NCBI GenBank assembly: GCA_946494635.1
Contig: CAMMCS010000036.1
Location: 1-13,069, forward strand
From: an uncultured Oscillibacter sp.
GTDB lineage: Bacteria; Bacillota; Clostridia; Oscillospirales; Oscillospiraceae
DNA length: 13,069 nt
Direction of reading: 5' to 3'
A model generated the notes under the pieces. It worked only from the letters and a program-made list of their open reading frames with translations, was not told where the DNA came from and did not search any database. How positions within the stretch are numbered: the stretch's first letter is position 1; the number at the start of each line of letters is the position of its first letter. Below are positions 7,087-13,069 of this stretch, one piece after another. A program made the translations under genes and the position numbers.

Positions 7087-8601
7087 TCAGATCAGCCGGA
7101 CTCCCGCCTCCAGCACGTCTGTAATGGGGTGATAAAAGATGCCAAGTATAAAAACCGCCAAAATCAGCAGCAGACTCGCCGCGGCGAAAAAGCGGTCCGG
7201 CGCCAGGTCTTCCGCGTGTGTATCCCCCAGGATGGCAAGCTCATCCTCTGCCGGCGGCCGCACCCAGATGGCCAGCAGGGCGGGAACGTAGTACAGGGCG
7301 TTGAGCACCGTGGACAGCGCGATGGCCAGCAGCGTCAGGGCCGTCATCCCGGTGGGCAGCGCGGCATTGGCAAAATAGAACTTCGAGACGAAGCCGCCGA
7401 ACAGCGGAATTCCGATCATAGACAGGGCCCCTACTGTGAAGCCCAGCCCCGCGCCCACGTCCCGATAGGCGCTGCCCCGCAGGTTCCGCAGGCTTTTGTG
7501 GTGCCCGCTGACGGCGGAGAGCCGCCCGGCGCAGAGGAACAGCAGCGGCTTGCAGCAGGCGTGGACCAGCACATGGAAGCAGGAGGCAATCAGGCCCTCT
7601 GTGGTTCCCAGGCCGATTCCCATGAAAATGTAGCCCACCTGCGCCACCGTTGAGTATGCCAGCATCCGCTTGATGTGGTTCTCCCGGATCGCGAACACAG
7701 AACCTGCCAGCATCCCCAGCAGCCCGAAAGCCAGAATCACATTGGCCGCGCCCAGCTCCGCCAGCAGCTCTACGGAGAACACCCGCAGGATCAGCACCAG
7801 CAGCAGTACGATGTACCCCTTCAGCACCAGCCCGGACAGAATGGCAGAGGAGGCGGTGGCCGCCCCGCCGTGGGCATCCGGCAGCCACAGATGGAACGGG
7901 AACATGGCACTCTTGACCCCAAGCCCCGCCACCATCAGCCCGACTGCCACGGTCAGGGGAATCCGATAGTCTCCGGAGAGCCGCAGCTCTGCCACCGCCT
8001 CCGCCAATGCGGGCATCAGCAGATGGCCGGTAACGCTGTTGAGCATGGTCAGGCCAATCAGGAACATGCCGGACCCCATCAGGCTCATGAACAGGTACCG
8101 GATCGCGGCCACCAGGTTTGGGCCGCTGTCCTTGGCCATCACCAGCGAGCAGGCTGCGATGGTGCTGATTTCAATAAAGACATATCCGGTAAATACATCA
8201 TTGGTATAGGTCAGTGCCAGCAGGGACGCCTCCAGCATGTTGACCATGGTGAAATAGAGCCTCTGCTTTCCCGGCTTGAGCTCCTGAAACAGTTCCCGGC
8301 GCCCTCCTGCCAGGCAGGTGGCCATCACCAGGGAAAACGCGGAGGCCAGCAGGGCCTGCAGCGGCCCGCATTGGAGCGCGTTCCCATAGGGCGCCAGAAA
8401 TCTTCCCATCGTGTAGGTAAAGCGCAGTCCCTCCAGATAGGTGTACTCCAGGACCCAGAGATGCATCGCCGCCGCCGCGGCGCAGACCCCGGTGGTAATC
8501 CAGTACGCGGTCCGCCCGCTGCGGACAGCCGCCGTCACAATGCCGGCCAGCAGCGCCAGGAAGATGGAGAGAAAGGGAAGATTCTCCACAAACGGCCGCA
8601 T
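7087..8601 (-). CDS. mrpD: Proton-conducting antiporter-like subunit 1, MrpD/MbhH position
   Basis: 504-aa polytopic membrane protein directly after mrpC, the place of mrpD/mbhH in known operons. It has E144 in GYVFIEIST, K230 in LGVKSAMFPFHLWLPDAH, K261 in LVLKG, H346 and K351, and K407. The discontinuous-helix motif reads AHGGAATASSAILSG, where the other MrpD-type subunits here have a Pro-rich AP-APAS form; this loss of prolines is a distinctive feature. The start ATG overlaps the mrpC stop (TGATG), with GGAGG 7 nt upstream, implying coupled translation. By position and core residues it is the MrpD equivalent, but the exact orthology among the four large subunits is not settled by eye. Confidence 0.92.
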   Translation of the reverse strand: MRPFVENLPFLSIFLALLAGIVTAAVRSGRTAYWITTGVCAAAAAMHLWVLEYTYLEGLRFTYTMGRFLAPYGNALQCGPLQALLASAFSLVMATCLAGGRRELFQELKPGKQRLYFTMVNMLEASLLALTYTNDVFTGYVFIEISTIAACSLVMAKDSGPNLVAAIRYLFMSLMGSGMFLIGLTMLNSVTGHLLMPALAEAVAELRLSGDYRIPLTVAVGLMVAGLGVKSAMFPFHLWLPDAHGGAATASSAILSGLVLKGYIVLLLVLILRVFSVELLAELGAANVILAFGLLGMLAGSVFAIRENHIKRMLAYSTVAQVGYIFMGIGLGTTEGLIASCFHVLVHACCKPLLFLCAGRLSAVSGHHKSLRNLRGSAYRDVGAGLGFTVGALSMIGIPLFGGFVSKFYFANAALPTGMTALTLLAIALSTVLNALYYVPALLAIWVRPPAEDELAILGDTHAEDLAPDRFFAAASLLLILAVFILGIFYHPITDVLEAGVRLI

Positions 8602-8972
8602 CAGTCGTCCTCCTTCTTGGCCAGCTCCAGCAGTTCCCGCAGCTCAATGGTCCCATAGCGGCGGTAAATCCGCTGGATCAGCGCCAGCGCAAAGGCCGTG
8701 ATGGCCACGGATACCACAATCCCTGTCAGGGCCAGCCCGCTGGGAATCGGGTTGATATACAGGGGGTCGAAGCCCCGGTCCCCCACAATGGGGGCCACGC
8801 CGCCGTCAATATACCCAAGAGATGCCAGCAGCAGGAAAATGGCAGCATCCATGATATTGAACCCCAGCACCTTCCGCAGCAGATTCTGCTGCAGCATCAG
8901 GTTCGCGAAGCCGACGCCGAACAGGATGACCGCCGTTACGGCATATCGGTTCTGCAGAATATCCTCCAGCAT
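8601..8972 (-). CDS. mrpC: Na+/H+ antiporter subunit C (NuoK-like)
   Basis: 123-aa small membrane protein with three predicted helices, homologous to NuoK and MbhG. The family signature NPIPSGLALTGIVVSVAITA spans 74-93. NuoK-like subunits sit between the cation module and the first pump subunit and carry part of the proton path. The C-terminal tail (about 102-123) is short, charged and probably cytoplasmic. It begins 18 nt after the fusion gene, with AGGAGG about 10 nt before the ATG, and its stop overlaps the next start. Confidence 0.94.
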   Translation of the reverse strand: MLEDILQNRYAVTAVILFGVGFANLMLQQNLLRKVLGFNIMDAAIFLLLASLGYIDGGVAPIVGDRGFDPLYINPIPSGLALTGIVVSVAITAFALALIQRIYRRYGTIELRELLELAKKEDD

Positions 8973-8990
8973 TCCGGTCTCCGCCTCCTC

Positions 8991-9869
8991 TCAGATCCGC
9001 CCTCTGGAAAACAGGGCGTAAAAACCATAAATGGTACAGGCCACCACAAGGCCAACTGCCAGATCCAGCAGCAGAAACAGTCTCGTCAGATGATTCTGCA
9101 GGCCGTTGGCACCGATGAAGATGTAGGCGCCGTATAAAAGGCCATAGGCCAGCAGCCCGAAAGTCCGCACGGCGCTGTATTGCCGGCGGCTCAGCAGGCG
9201 CTGGGCGGACTCCGCCCCGAACGCCGCCGAAGTCAAAATCAATCCAGCCCCCAGCAGCGTTCCTCCGGAAAAGCCGCCGCCCGGCGTGGTCTCGCTGTGC
9301 AGCAGCATGTAGGCGGCAATCAGCAGCATGAACGGAATCAGGGGCCTGGCCGCCTGCTCCAGGATCAGATCCGCCCGCTCCTCCTCGGGCTCCTCCGTGT
9401 CTGCGTCGGCAGGTCTGTGCTCCTCCCGGGCCAGCAGGATCATCACCGCCGCCACCGCCAAAAACATCACGCAGCTCTCCCCAAAGGTGTCAAACCCCCG
9501 GTAGCCGACGATCATGGCTGTCACCGCATTCTCAGAGCCGGTCTCCTCCCGGCCGTGCTTCAAATACCGGTCTGACACCTCGTTGTTGATGGGGTTGTCT
9601 GCCTGGCCAAAGCCAGGCATGTTCATCACCGCGATCAGCAGCACCGCAACCATCACCAGGCAGATGACCGCCGCGGCTGCCGGGTACCAATTGAAAAATT
9701 TCTGAAGCCTGTCCCGGTCCTTTCGCTCAAACTCCTCCTCTGTCTGTCGGGCACGCCGGGGCGGACGCTGTTCCATGACGAACAGCGTCTGATCCTTGGG
9801 CTCCCGCTCCCCGTCCACCCAGGAAGTCAGCCGCCTGCGCAGATTCTTGTCTCTCCGGTCTTCATGCAT
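8991..9869 (-). CDS. MbhE-MrpB fusion subunit with charged N-terminal extension
   Basis: 292-aa fusion of two subunits that are separate in Mbh and in different proteins (MrpA C-terminus, MrpB) in Bacillus Mrp. Residues 1-60 are a strongly charged, Arg/Glu-rich cytoplasmic segment that I do not recognise. Residues 61-150 are an MbhE domain: a helix at about 62-84, then the signature ETGSENAVTAMIVGYRGFDT (109-128) and a second helix. Residues 150-172 are an acidic linker. Residues 172-285 are MrpB/MbhF, with TPGGGFSGG (195-203) and four hydrophobic segments. In solved Mrp and Mbh complexes these parts help form the Na+ path. The start overlaps mbhD by 8 nt. An alternative ATG at 9776 lacks a good ribosome site and would remove about half of the charged extension. 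Confidence 0.9.
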   Translation of the reverse strand: MHEDRRDKNLRRRLTSWVDGEREPKDQTLFVMEQRPPRRARQTEEEFERKDRDRLQKFFNWYPAAAAVICLVMVAVLLIAVMNMPGFGQADNPINNEVSDRYLKHGREETGSENAVTAMIVGYRGFDTFGESCVMFLAVAAVMILLAREEHRPADADTEEPEEERADLILEQAARPLIPFMLLIAAYMLLHSETTPGGGFSGGTLLGAGLILTSAAFGAESAQRLLSRRQYSAVRTFGLLAYGLLYGAYIFIGANGLQNHLTRLFLLLDLAVGLVVACTIYGFYALFSRGRI

Positions 9870-10113
9870 CGCTGCGGTCCCTCAGCGCATGAATCCGCTT
9901 CAGCGTCAGCAGAAAGAGGATCCCCGTGACACCTGCCCCCACCGCTGCCTCCGTGATGGCCAGATCCGGGCTCTGCAGCAGCGCCCACAGCACCGCCATC
10001 AGCAGTGCCATGGTAATGTACACAATCACGGATGCCAGCAGCCTCCTGCACAGGGGGGCAGCAATGGCGCAGCCGATCACGCCGGCCAGCAGAATGTACT
10101 CCAGAACGATCAT
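9862..10113 (-). CDS. MbhD-like (DUF4040) antiporter subunit
   Basis: 83-aa membrane protein with about three helices. The signature LLQSPDLAITEAAVGAGVTG near residues 45-64 is that of MbhD/DUF4040, which corresponds to part of the MrpA C-terminal region. Here it is a stand-alone subunit as in Mbh and archaeal Mrp complexes, so MrpA is split. The start overlaps the mrpG stop as ATGA, with GGAGG about 10 nt upstream. The acidic residues in the signature are thought to help ion transfer in the cation module (family knowledge). Confidence 0.92.
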   Translation of the reverse strand: MIVLEYILLAGVIGCAIAAPLCRRLLASVIVYITMALLMAVLWALLQSPDLAITEAAVGAGVTGILFLLTLKRIHALRDRSDA

Positions 10114-10433
10114 CTTGTCTCCGCCTCCTGTCTCTCTTCCCTCTCCGGGATGTCATCGGCCTCCATCCCCGCCAGAAGATGGCAGGCCACCGGCCCGGTT
10201 CTCCATAGGATCAGGAGCACCAGTATCGTCTTTCCCGCCGGCAGGGACCAGCCATGCAGCAGGGCCGTTCCGATCAGCAGGCTGAAAAGCCCCAGCGTGT
10301 CCGCCATGGCGGCGGCATGAACCCGGTCCAGGGCGCCGCGCAGCCGGAACAGCCCCAGCGCCGCAGAGAACAGGGCAAACACCCCGAAGGTCACAAGGGC
10401 CAGCCCGACTCCGGCCGCCAGTTGGTCAATCAC
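10110..10433 (-). CDS. mrpG: Na+/H+ antiporter subunit G
   Basis: 107-aa membrane protein with about three helices, recognised by LGLFRLRGALDRVHAAAMADTLG and the following hydrophobic segments, as in MrpG/MnhG/MbhC. I start it at GTG 10433, which overlaps the mrpF stop as GTGATTGA and has GGGAGGG (10447-10441) 7 nt upstream. An ATG at 10502 opens the same frame earlier but would add 23 unusual residues inside mrpF. The tail after about residue 90 is charged and acidic (EADDIPEREERQEAE) and probably cytoplasmic. Confidence 0.93.
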   Translation of the reverse strand: MIDQLAAGVGLALVTFGVFALFSAALGLFRLRGALDRVHAAAMADTLGLFSLLIGTALLHGWSLPAGKTILVLLILWRTGPVACHLLAGMEADDIPEREERQEAETR

Positions 10434-10734
10434 GTCTTTTCCCTCCCGCTGTGTCAGGTTGTTCCGCCCTCCGACGGGGCATAAGGCGGGATGCCACCAC
10501 AACCACCAGAAAGCTCAGCAGCGCCATCACCAGGGCTATATCCACCAGGAAGTCCTCCTCCAGCCGGAGAGACAGCAGGACCAGCTCGCCAATCCCAAGG
10601 GTGCTGGCCATCTTCACCGCTGTCATACGGTCTGCCGGCCGGGGGCCCAGCACGGCTCGAACCAAAACTGCCAAAATCAGCAGTGCCAGCACCAACGCCC
10701 CTGCCGCCAACACCCAGCGCCTTAGTTCTTCCAT
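10426..10734 (-). CDS. mrpF: Na+/H+ antiporter subunit F
   Basis: 102-aa membrane protein with three predicted helices. The family motif GPRPADR (residues 30-36) and the third-helix VDIALVMALLSFL mark MrpF/MnhF/MbhB. In the usual motif GPT..DRVVALD the final Asp is replaced by Lys here (DRMTAVK). The start overlaps the mrpE stop by 13 nt, with GGAGG 7 nt upstream. The C-terminus has a basic, hydrophilic tail longer than in Bacillus MrpF. Confidence 0.93.
   Translation of the reverse strand: MEELRRWVLAAGALVLALLILAVLVRAVLGPRPADRMTAVKMASTLGIGELVLLSLRLEEDFLVDIALVMALLSFLVVVVASRLMPRRRAEQPDTAGGKRRD
10441..10447 (-). promoter_or_regulatory. Ribosome binding site fixing the GTG start of mrpG
   Basis: GGGAGGG lies 7 nt before GTG 10433 inside the end of mrpF. 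It supports the short GTG-initiated MrpG over the longer frame opening at 10502. Confidence 0.75.
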
Positions 10735-11189
10735 GAGGGATCCTCCATCTTCTTCAATTGCCGCCAGAGGGCGCCGTATTTCGGCCGCTTCGATAAATCC
10801 AGCATATGTACCAGCAGCCGGCCGTCCTCGGCCCGCACCGTGACCGCGTCCGCCGTTCGGGTCAGGGCATCCGCCAGCTGCGCCTGGCCGCGGTCAGTCT
10901 GCAGTTCCGTGCTCAGCCATATCAGCCCGGAGCTTTTGCCGCAGTGGCCCGCGTAAATCCGCCGCATCACCGCCAGCCCGCCCCGCAGCAGCATCGGGAT
11001 CTGCCGCGCCGTACAGCAAACCGCCGTCAGAATCGCCGCCGGCTTCTCCGGCACAATACGCCGCCGGATTCCCAGGGACCGTCCGCAGGCCCAGGTAATC
11101 ACCGCAGAGGCCGCCAGTCCCCACAGGCAGGTTGCGGCGCTCACGTCACCGGACAGCAGCAGCCATAGCAGAAACAGTGCCCAAAACAT
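10722..11189 (-). CDS. mrpE: Na+/H+ antiporter subunit E, first gene of the operon
   Basis: 155-aa protein with two N-terminal hydrophobic helices (about 1-20 and 22-35), a third hydrophobic stretch around 50-75 and a C-terminal cytoplasmic domain. The segment SSGLIWLSTELQTDRGQAQL and the later RLLVHMLDL are recognisable as MrpE/MnhE/MbhA. The usual ANSITLTPGT-like motif between them is altered to ADALTRTADAV, a divergent version. ATG 11189 has GGGAG (11202-11198) 8 nt upstream, only about 15 nt beyond the leader terminator. MrpE is an accessory subunit that flanks the pump array in known structures. Confidence 0.9.
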   Translation of the reverse strand: MFWALFLLWLLLSGDVSAATCLWGLAASAVITWACGRSLGIRRRIVPEKPAAILTAVCCTARQIPMLLRGGLAVMRRIYAGHCGKSSGLIWLSTELQTDRGQAQLADALTRTADAVTVRAEDGRLLVHMLDLSKRPKYGALWRQLKKMEDPSWKN

Positions 11190-11414
11190 TTCCGCCTCTC
11201 CCTTCCATCAACCTATAAACAAAACAGACGCCAGGCAAGCGGTGTGGGTCCGTCCGCCTCTGGTGGATAGCACACGCTTGTTTGGCGTCATTGCAGTTTT
11301 CTTTTATTGTCTCTCCCCGCGTCCAGTGGCCGCGTTCCCTTCCCCTTTCACGCAGTTCCCATCTCTGACAGATGGGTTTCTTGCCGGTTCCCTAGTGGAA
11401 AGCGCCCCACTTTT
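11190..11414 (-). promoter_or_regulatory. Structured 5' leader of the mrp operon (candidate riboswitch or attenuator)
   Basis: The deduced transcript leader is about 225 nt. Near its start AGTGG (11411-11407) can pair with CCACT (11398-11394). CCCATCT (11376-11370) pairs with AGATGGG (11364-11358) around GTCAG. The hexamer GGGAAC occurs three times (11392-11387, 11360-11355, 11339-11334) within purine-rich stretches. A long A-rich segment then leads into the terminator hairpin. No good leader peptide is visible. The layout of promoter, structured region, terminator and gene is that of a transcription-attenuation riboswitch, but I cannot assign a class and found no convincing antiterminator by eye. 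Confidence 0.55.
11217..11289 (-). terminator. Intrinsic terminator in the mrp leader
   Basis: On the minus strand GACGCCA (11289-11283) pairs with TGGCGTC (11233-11227). After a 2x2 internal loop CAAGCG (11280-11275) pairs with CGCTTG (11241-11236), and TGTG with CACA across one bulged C. The hairpin is followed by TGTTTTGTTT (11226-11217). It lies between promoter and mrpE, so it would stop transcription before the operon unless refolded or bypassed. Confidence 0.8.
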
Positions 11415-11420
11415 AACATT

Positions 11421-11449
11421 ATTTTAGCGTTTAAAGCCCGCTGTGTCAA
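11421..11449 (-). promoter_or_regulatory. Near-consensus sigma-A promoter of the mrp operon
   Basis: On the minus strand a perfect -35 TTGACA (11449-11444) is separated by 17 bp from -10 TAAAAT (11426-11421, five of six). Transcription should start near 11414. Such a strong promoter upstream of a terminator fits control after initiation. Confidence 0.85.
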
Positions 11450-11604
11450 CTGCTGCAATCGTTTGCTCCGCTGCGGGGCGGCGAAAAAATGCACAAATCT
11501 TTCCGTCCAATTTCAGCGTTCTGACAAGCCGCCGGGGTCTTGTCCAAAATCCCTGCTGCCCCTCCTCTGTCAGACCCTCCATTTTCTTCCAAAGGCACGT
11601 CTAT

Positions 11605-11640
11605 TCCGCCTCCATCCTCAATAAAATGAAGGCGGAGGTG
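11605..11640 (+). promoter_or_regulatory. sleL ribosome site partly paired in a hairpin
   Basis: GGAGGTG (11634-11640) is 9 nt before ATG 11650. TCCGCCT (11605-11611) can pair with AGGCGGA (11630-11636), covering the first bases of the ribosome site. I found no confident sporulation (sigma-E, sigma-G) or vegetative promoter in 11450-11604. Confidence 0.5.
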
Positions 11641-11649
11641 TAGCCTGAC

Positions 11650-12927
11650 ATGACGATCCATGTGGTCCAGGCCGGCGAAACTGTCGGCTCCATCGCAAGC
11701 TTTTACGGAATTGATCCCATCCGCCTGGCGTCGGACAACGATGTGCCGCCTGACGGTGCCCTGGCGGTGGGACAGACTCTGGTCATCCGCTTTCCCCGGC
11801 AGCTTCACGCTGTGCAGTCCGGCGAGACCCTCTCCTCCATTGCCCGCGCCTATGGAACCACAGTCCGCCGGCTCTGGCAGAACAACTGGGCTCTGGGCGG
11901 CGAATCTGCCCTCCGTCCGGGACAGGTCCTGGTCATCTCCTATGAAGGCGAGCCTCTTGGCACAGCGGTCCTCAACGGCTACGCCTACCCCTATATCGAC
12001 CCGGCTCTTCTGGACGCGCAGCTGCCCTTCCTCACCGCCCTCGCCCCTTTTACATACGGCATCAATGCCTCCGGCGGGCTCCTGCCCCTGTCAGATGACG
12101 CTCTCCTTTCCGCGGCCAGACAGCGGGGGACCCAGCCGGTCATGCACCTCTCCACGCTGACGGAGAACGGCCAGTTTGATACCAGCCGTGCGGCGCTGGT
12201 GCTGACAGACAGCGCCGTACAGGACCAGCTGATCTCAGAGGTCCACCAGACCATTCTCCGGCGGGGTTACCGGGGGCTGGATGTGGACTTTGAATTTCTT
12301 CCCGCCAGCCTGGCTGCGGCCTATGCCTCATTTTTGAGCCGCCTGCGGCGGCTGCTCCACTCCAGCGGCCGCTTCCTGTGGGCTGCATTGGCGCCAAAAA
12401 CCTCTGCCCGGCAGGCCGGACTTCTCTATGAAGGGCACAATTACGCCGCCGTGGGCGCCGCAGTGGACGCCGCGCTTCTGATGACCTATGAATGGGGCTA
12501 TACTGCGGGGCCGCCCATGGCAGTCTCGCCCCTTCCCAATGTCCGGGCCGTACTGGACTACGCTGTGACCGAAATCCCGCCCGGAAAAATTCTCCTGGGC
12601 CTTTCCAATTATGGCTATGACTGGCCCCTCCCCTTTGTTCAGGGCGTCACAAGAGCAGCATCCATCTCCAATCAGTACGCCATCCAATTGGCCCTGCGCT
12701 ATCAGATCGCCATTCAGTACGACGAAACTGCCCAGGCCCCCTTTTTTCATTACACCGACGAAAGCGGCACGGTCCACGAAGTCTGGTTTGAGGATGCCCG
12801 CAGCCTCTCAGCCCGGCTCGCTCTCATCGCCGAGTATGGCTTTCTGGGTGCCGGAATCTGGAACCTGATGCGTCCCTTTTCCCAGATCTGGCTCACTGCC
12901 GCCTCTCTCTATACGATCCGGGACTGA
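11650..12927 (+). CDS. sleL: LysM-GH18 spore cortex glucosaminidase (YaaH/SleL family)
   Basis: 425-aa soluble protein without a signal peptide. Two LysM domains come first (about 2-47, HVVQAGETVGSIASFYGI; about 51-96, HAVQSGETLSSIARAYGT), which bind peptidoglycan glycan. A glycoside hydrolase family 18 barrel follows (about 105-420). The catalytic strand reads GLDVDFEF (209-216), with E215 the expected acid/base and D213 its partner. LLMTYEWGY (276-284) and NLMRPF near 405-410 are further conserved stretches. Architecture and length match YaaH/SleL proteins of Bacillus, N-acetylglucosaminidases that act on muramic-lactam cortex fragments during spore germination. ATG 11650 follows GGAGGTG at 9 nt. 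It is transcribed away from the mrp operon and appears functionally unrelated to it. The organism is therefore probably a spore former. Confidence 0.92.
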   Translation: MTIHVVQAGETVGSIASFYGIDPIRLASDNDVPPDGALAVGQTLVIRFPRQLHAVQSGETLSSIARAYGTTVRRLWQNNWALGGESALRPGQVLVISYEGEPLGTAVLNGYAYPYIDPALLDAQLPFLTALAPFTYGINASGGLLPLSDDALLSAARQRGTQPVMHLSTLTENGQFDTSRAALVLTDSAVQDQLISEVHQTILRRGYRGLDVDFEFLPASLAAAYASFLSRLRRLLHSSGRFLWAALAPKTSARQAGLLYEGHNYAAVGAAVDAALLMTYEWGYTAGPPMAVSPLPNVRAVLDYAVTEIPPGKILLGLSNYGYDWPLPFVQGVTRAASISNQYAIQLALRYQIAIQYDETAQAPFFHYTDESGTVHEVWFEDARSLSARLALIAEYGFLGAGIWNLMRPFSQIWLTAASLYTIRD

Positions 12928-13069
12928 CCGCAGCGCATAAAAAGCAAGCGGCGTTCCCCCCCCCGGGGGGGGGGGCGCGCCCCCTTTCCGAAAAAAACTT
13001 TCTCCCCTCTCGAGAAGAGATTTGTGGTGTTTATAAAAAAAGAGAGGGGGAGGCAGTCGCTTTTTGGGG
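12928..13069. other. Low-complexity terminal segment, possible contig-end artefact or damaged terminator
   Basis: After the sleL stop comes a run of nine C (12956-12964) directly followed by eleven G (12965-12975). The rest is C-, A- and G-rich. AAAAAGC (12939-12945) pairs with GCTTTTT (13059-13065) and CTCCCCTCT can pair with AGAGGGGGAG inside, so the whole end can fold back on itself. No gene is seen. Confidence 0.5.

Larger units (their letters stand above)
2139..11189 (-). other. Ten-gene Mrp/Mbh-type antiporter operon
   Basis: The ten genes share one strand, with gaps of 31 nt or less and several overlaps: ATGA between mrpG and mbhD, TGATG between mrpC and the first large subunit, and 8-13-nt overlaps among mrpE, mrpF and mrpG and between mbhD and the fusion gene. 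Such packing implies one transcript and translational coupling. I saw no internal promoter or terminator. Order is E-F-G-MbhD-(MbhE+B)-C-H-H-H-H, which is the archaeal Mbh/Mbs order rather than the Bacillus ABCDEFG order. No electron-transfer subunit is present. Confidence 0.9.

Noticed and set aside
5598..7124. 508-codon plus-strand open frame opposite the second large antiporter subunit
   Set aside because: It is Gln/His/Arg-rich with no domain and is the antisense shadow of a well-supported membrane protein gene.
2139..8601. NADH dehydrogenase (complex I) operon
   Set aside because: The NuoL/M/N-like subunits are accompanied by Mrp E/F/G/B/C subunits, and no NuoB, C, D, E, F, G, H or I is present.
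11311..11351. Leader peptide of about 15 codons starting at GTG
   Set aside because: No ribosome site and no informative codon run; the reading frame appears accidental.
11290..11414. Cobalamin or guanidine-I (ykkC) riboswitch
   Set aside because: Fragments such as CTAGGGAACCGG look superficially similar, but the conserved B12-box and ykkC core sequences are absent.

Overview
The window looks like chromosomal DNA from a GC-rich, spore-forming Bacillota (Clostridia), probably an Oscillospiraceae-type gut anaerobe. The reasons are strong GGAGG ribosome sites, Bacillota-style intrinsic terminators, an Mbh-ordered cation antiporter operon, a short clostridial-type CstA, and a LysM-GH18 enzyme of the YaaH/SleL spore-cortex family. 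The lineage is inferred from gene content only.

Layout. Bases 1-331 hold a strong terminator for something upstream and the cstA promoter. Bases 332-1804 (+) encode a CstA-family carbon-starvation/pyruvate-peptide transporter. Bases 1805-2138 are a convergent intergenic region with two long hairpins. Bases 2139-11189 (-) are one tightly packed ten-gene operon, read right to left: mrpE, mrpF, mrpG, an MbhD (DUF4040) subunit, an MbhE-MrpB fusion, mrpC, then four large NuoL/M/N-type proton-conducting subunits. Bases 11190-11649 are a divergent region with a near-consensus minus-strand promoter, a leader of about 225 nt and a strong intrinsic terminator just before mrpE. Bases 11650-12927 (+) encode the LysM-GH18 spore enzyme. 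The last 140 bases are low-complexity sequence that looks like a contig end.

Working together. The operon should build one membrane complex: the small E/F/G/MbhD/MbhE/B/C subunits form the cation module and the four large subunits are H+ (or Na+) pumping modules. Gene order matches the archaeal Mbh/Mbs plan (A-B-C-D-E-F-G-H), but no hydrogenase, NADH, ferredoxin or quinone-site subunit is present in the window. The parsimonious reading is an expanded stand-alone Mrp-like Na+/H+ antiporter with four rather than two antiporter subunits. The leader terminator suggests control by premature termination, possibly by an ion-sensing RNA. That leader and the four-antiporter architecture are the two most interesting points here.
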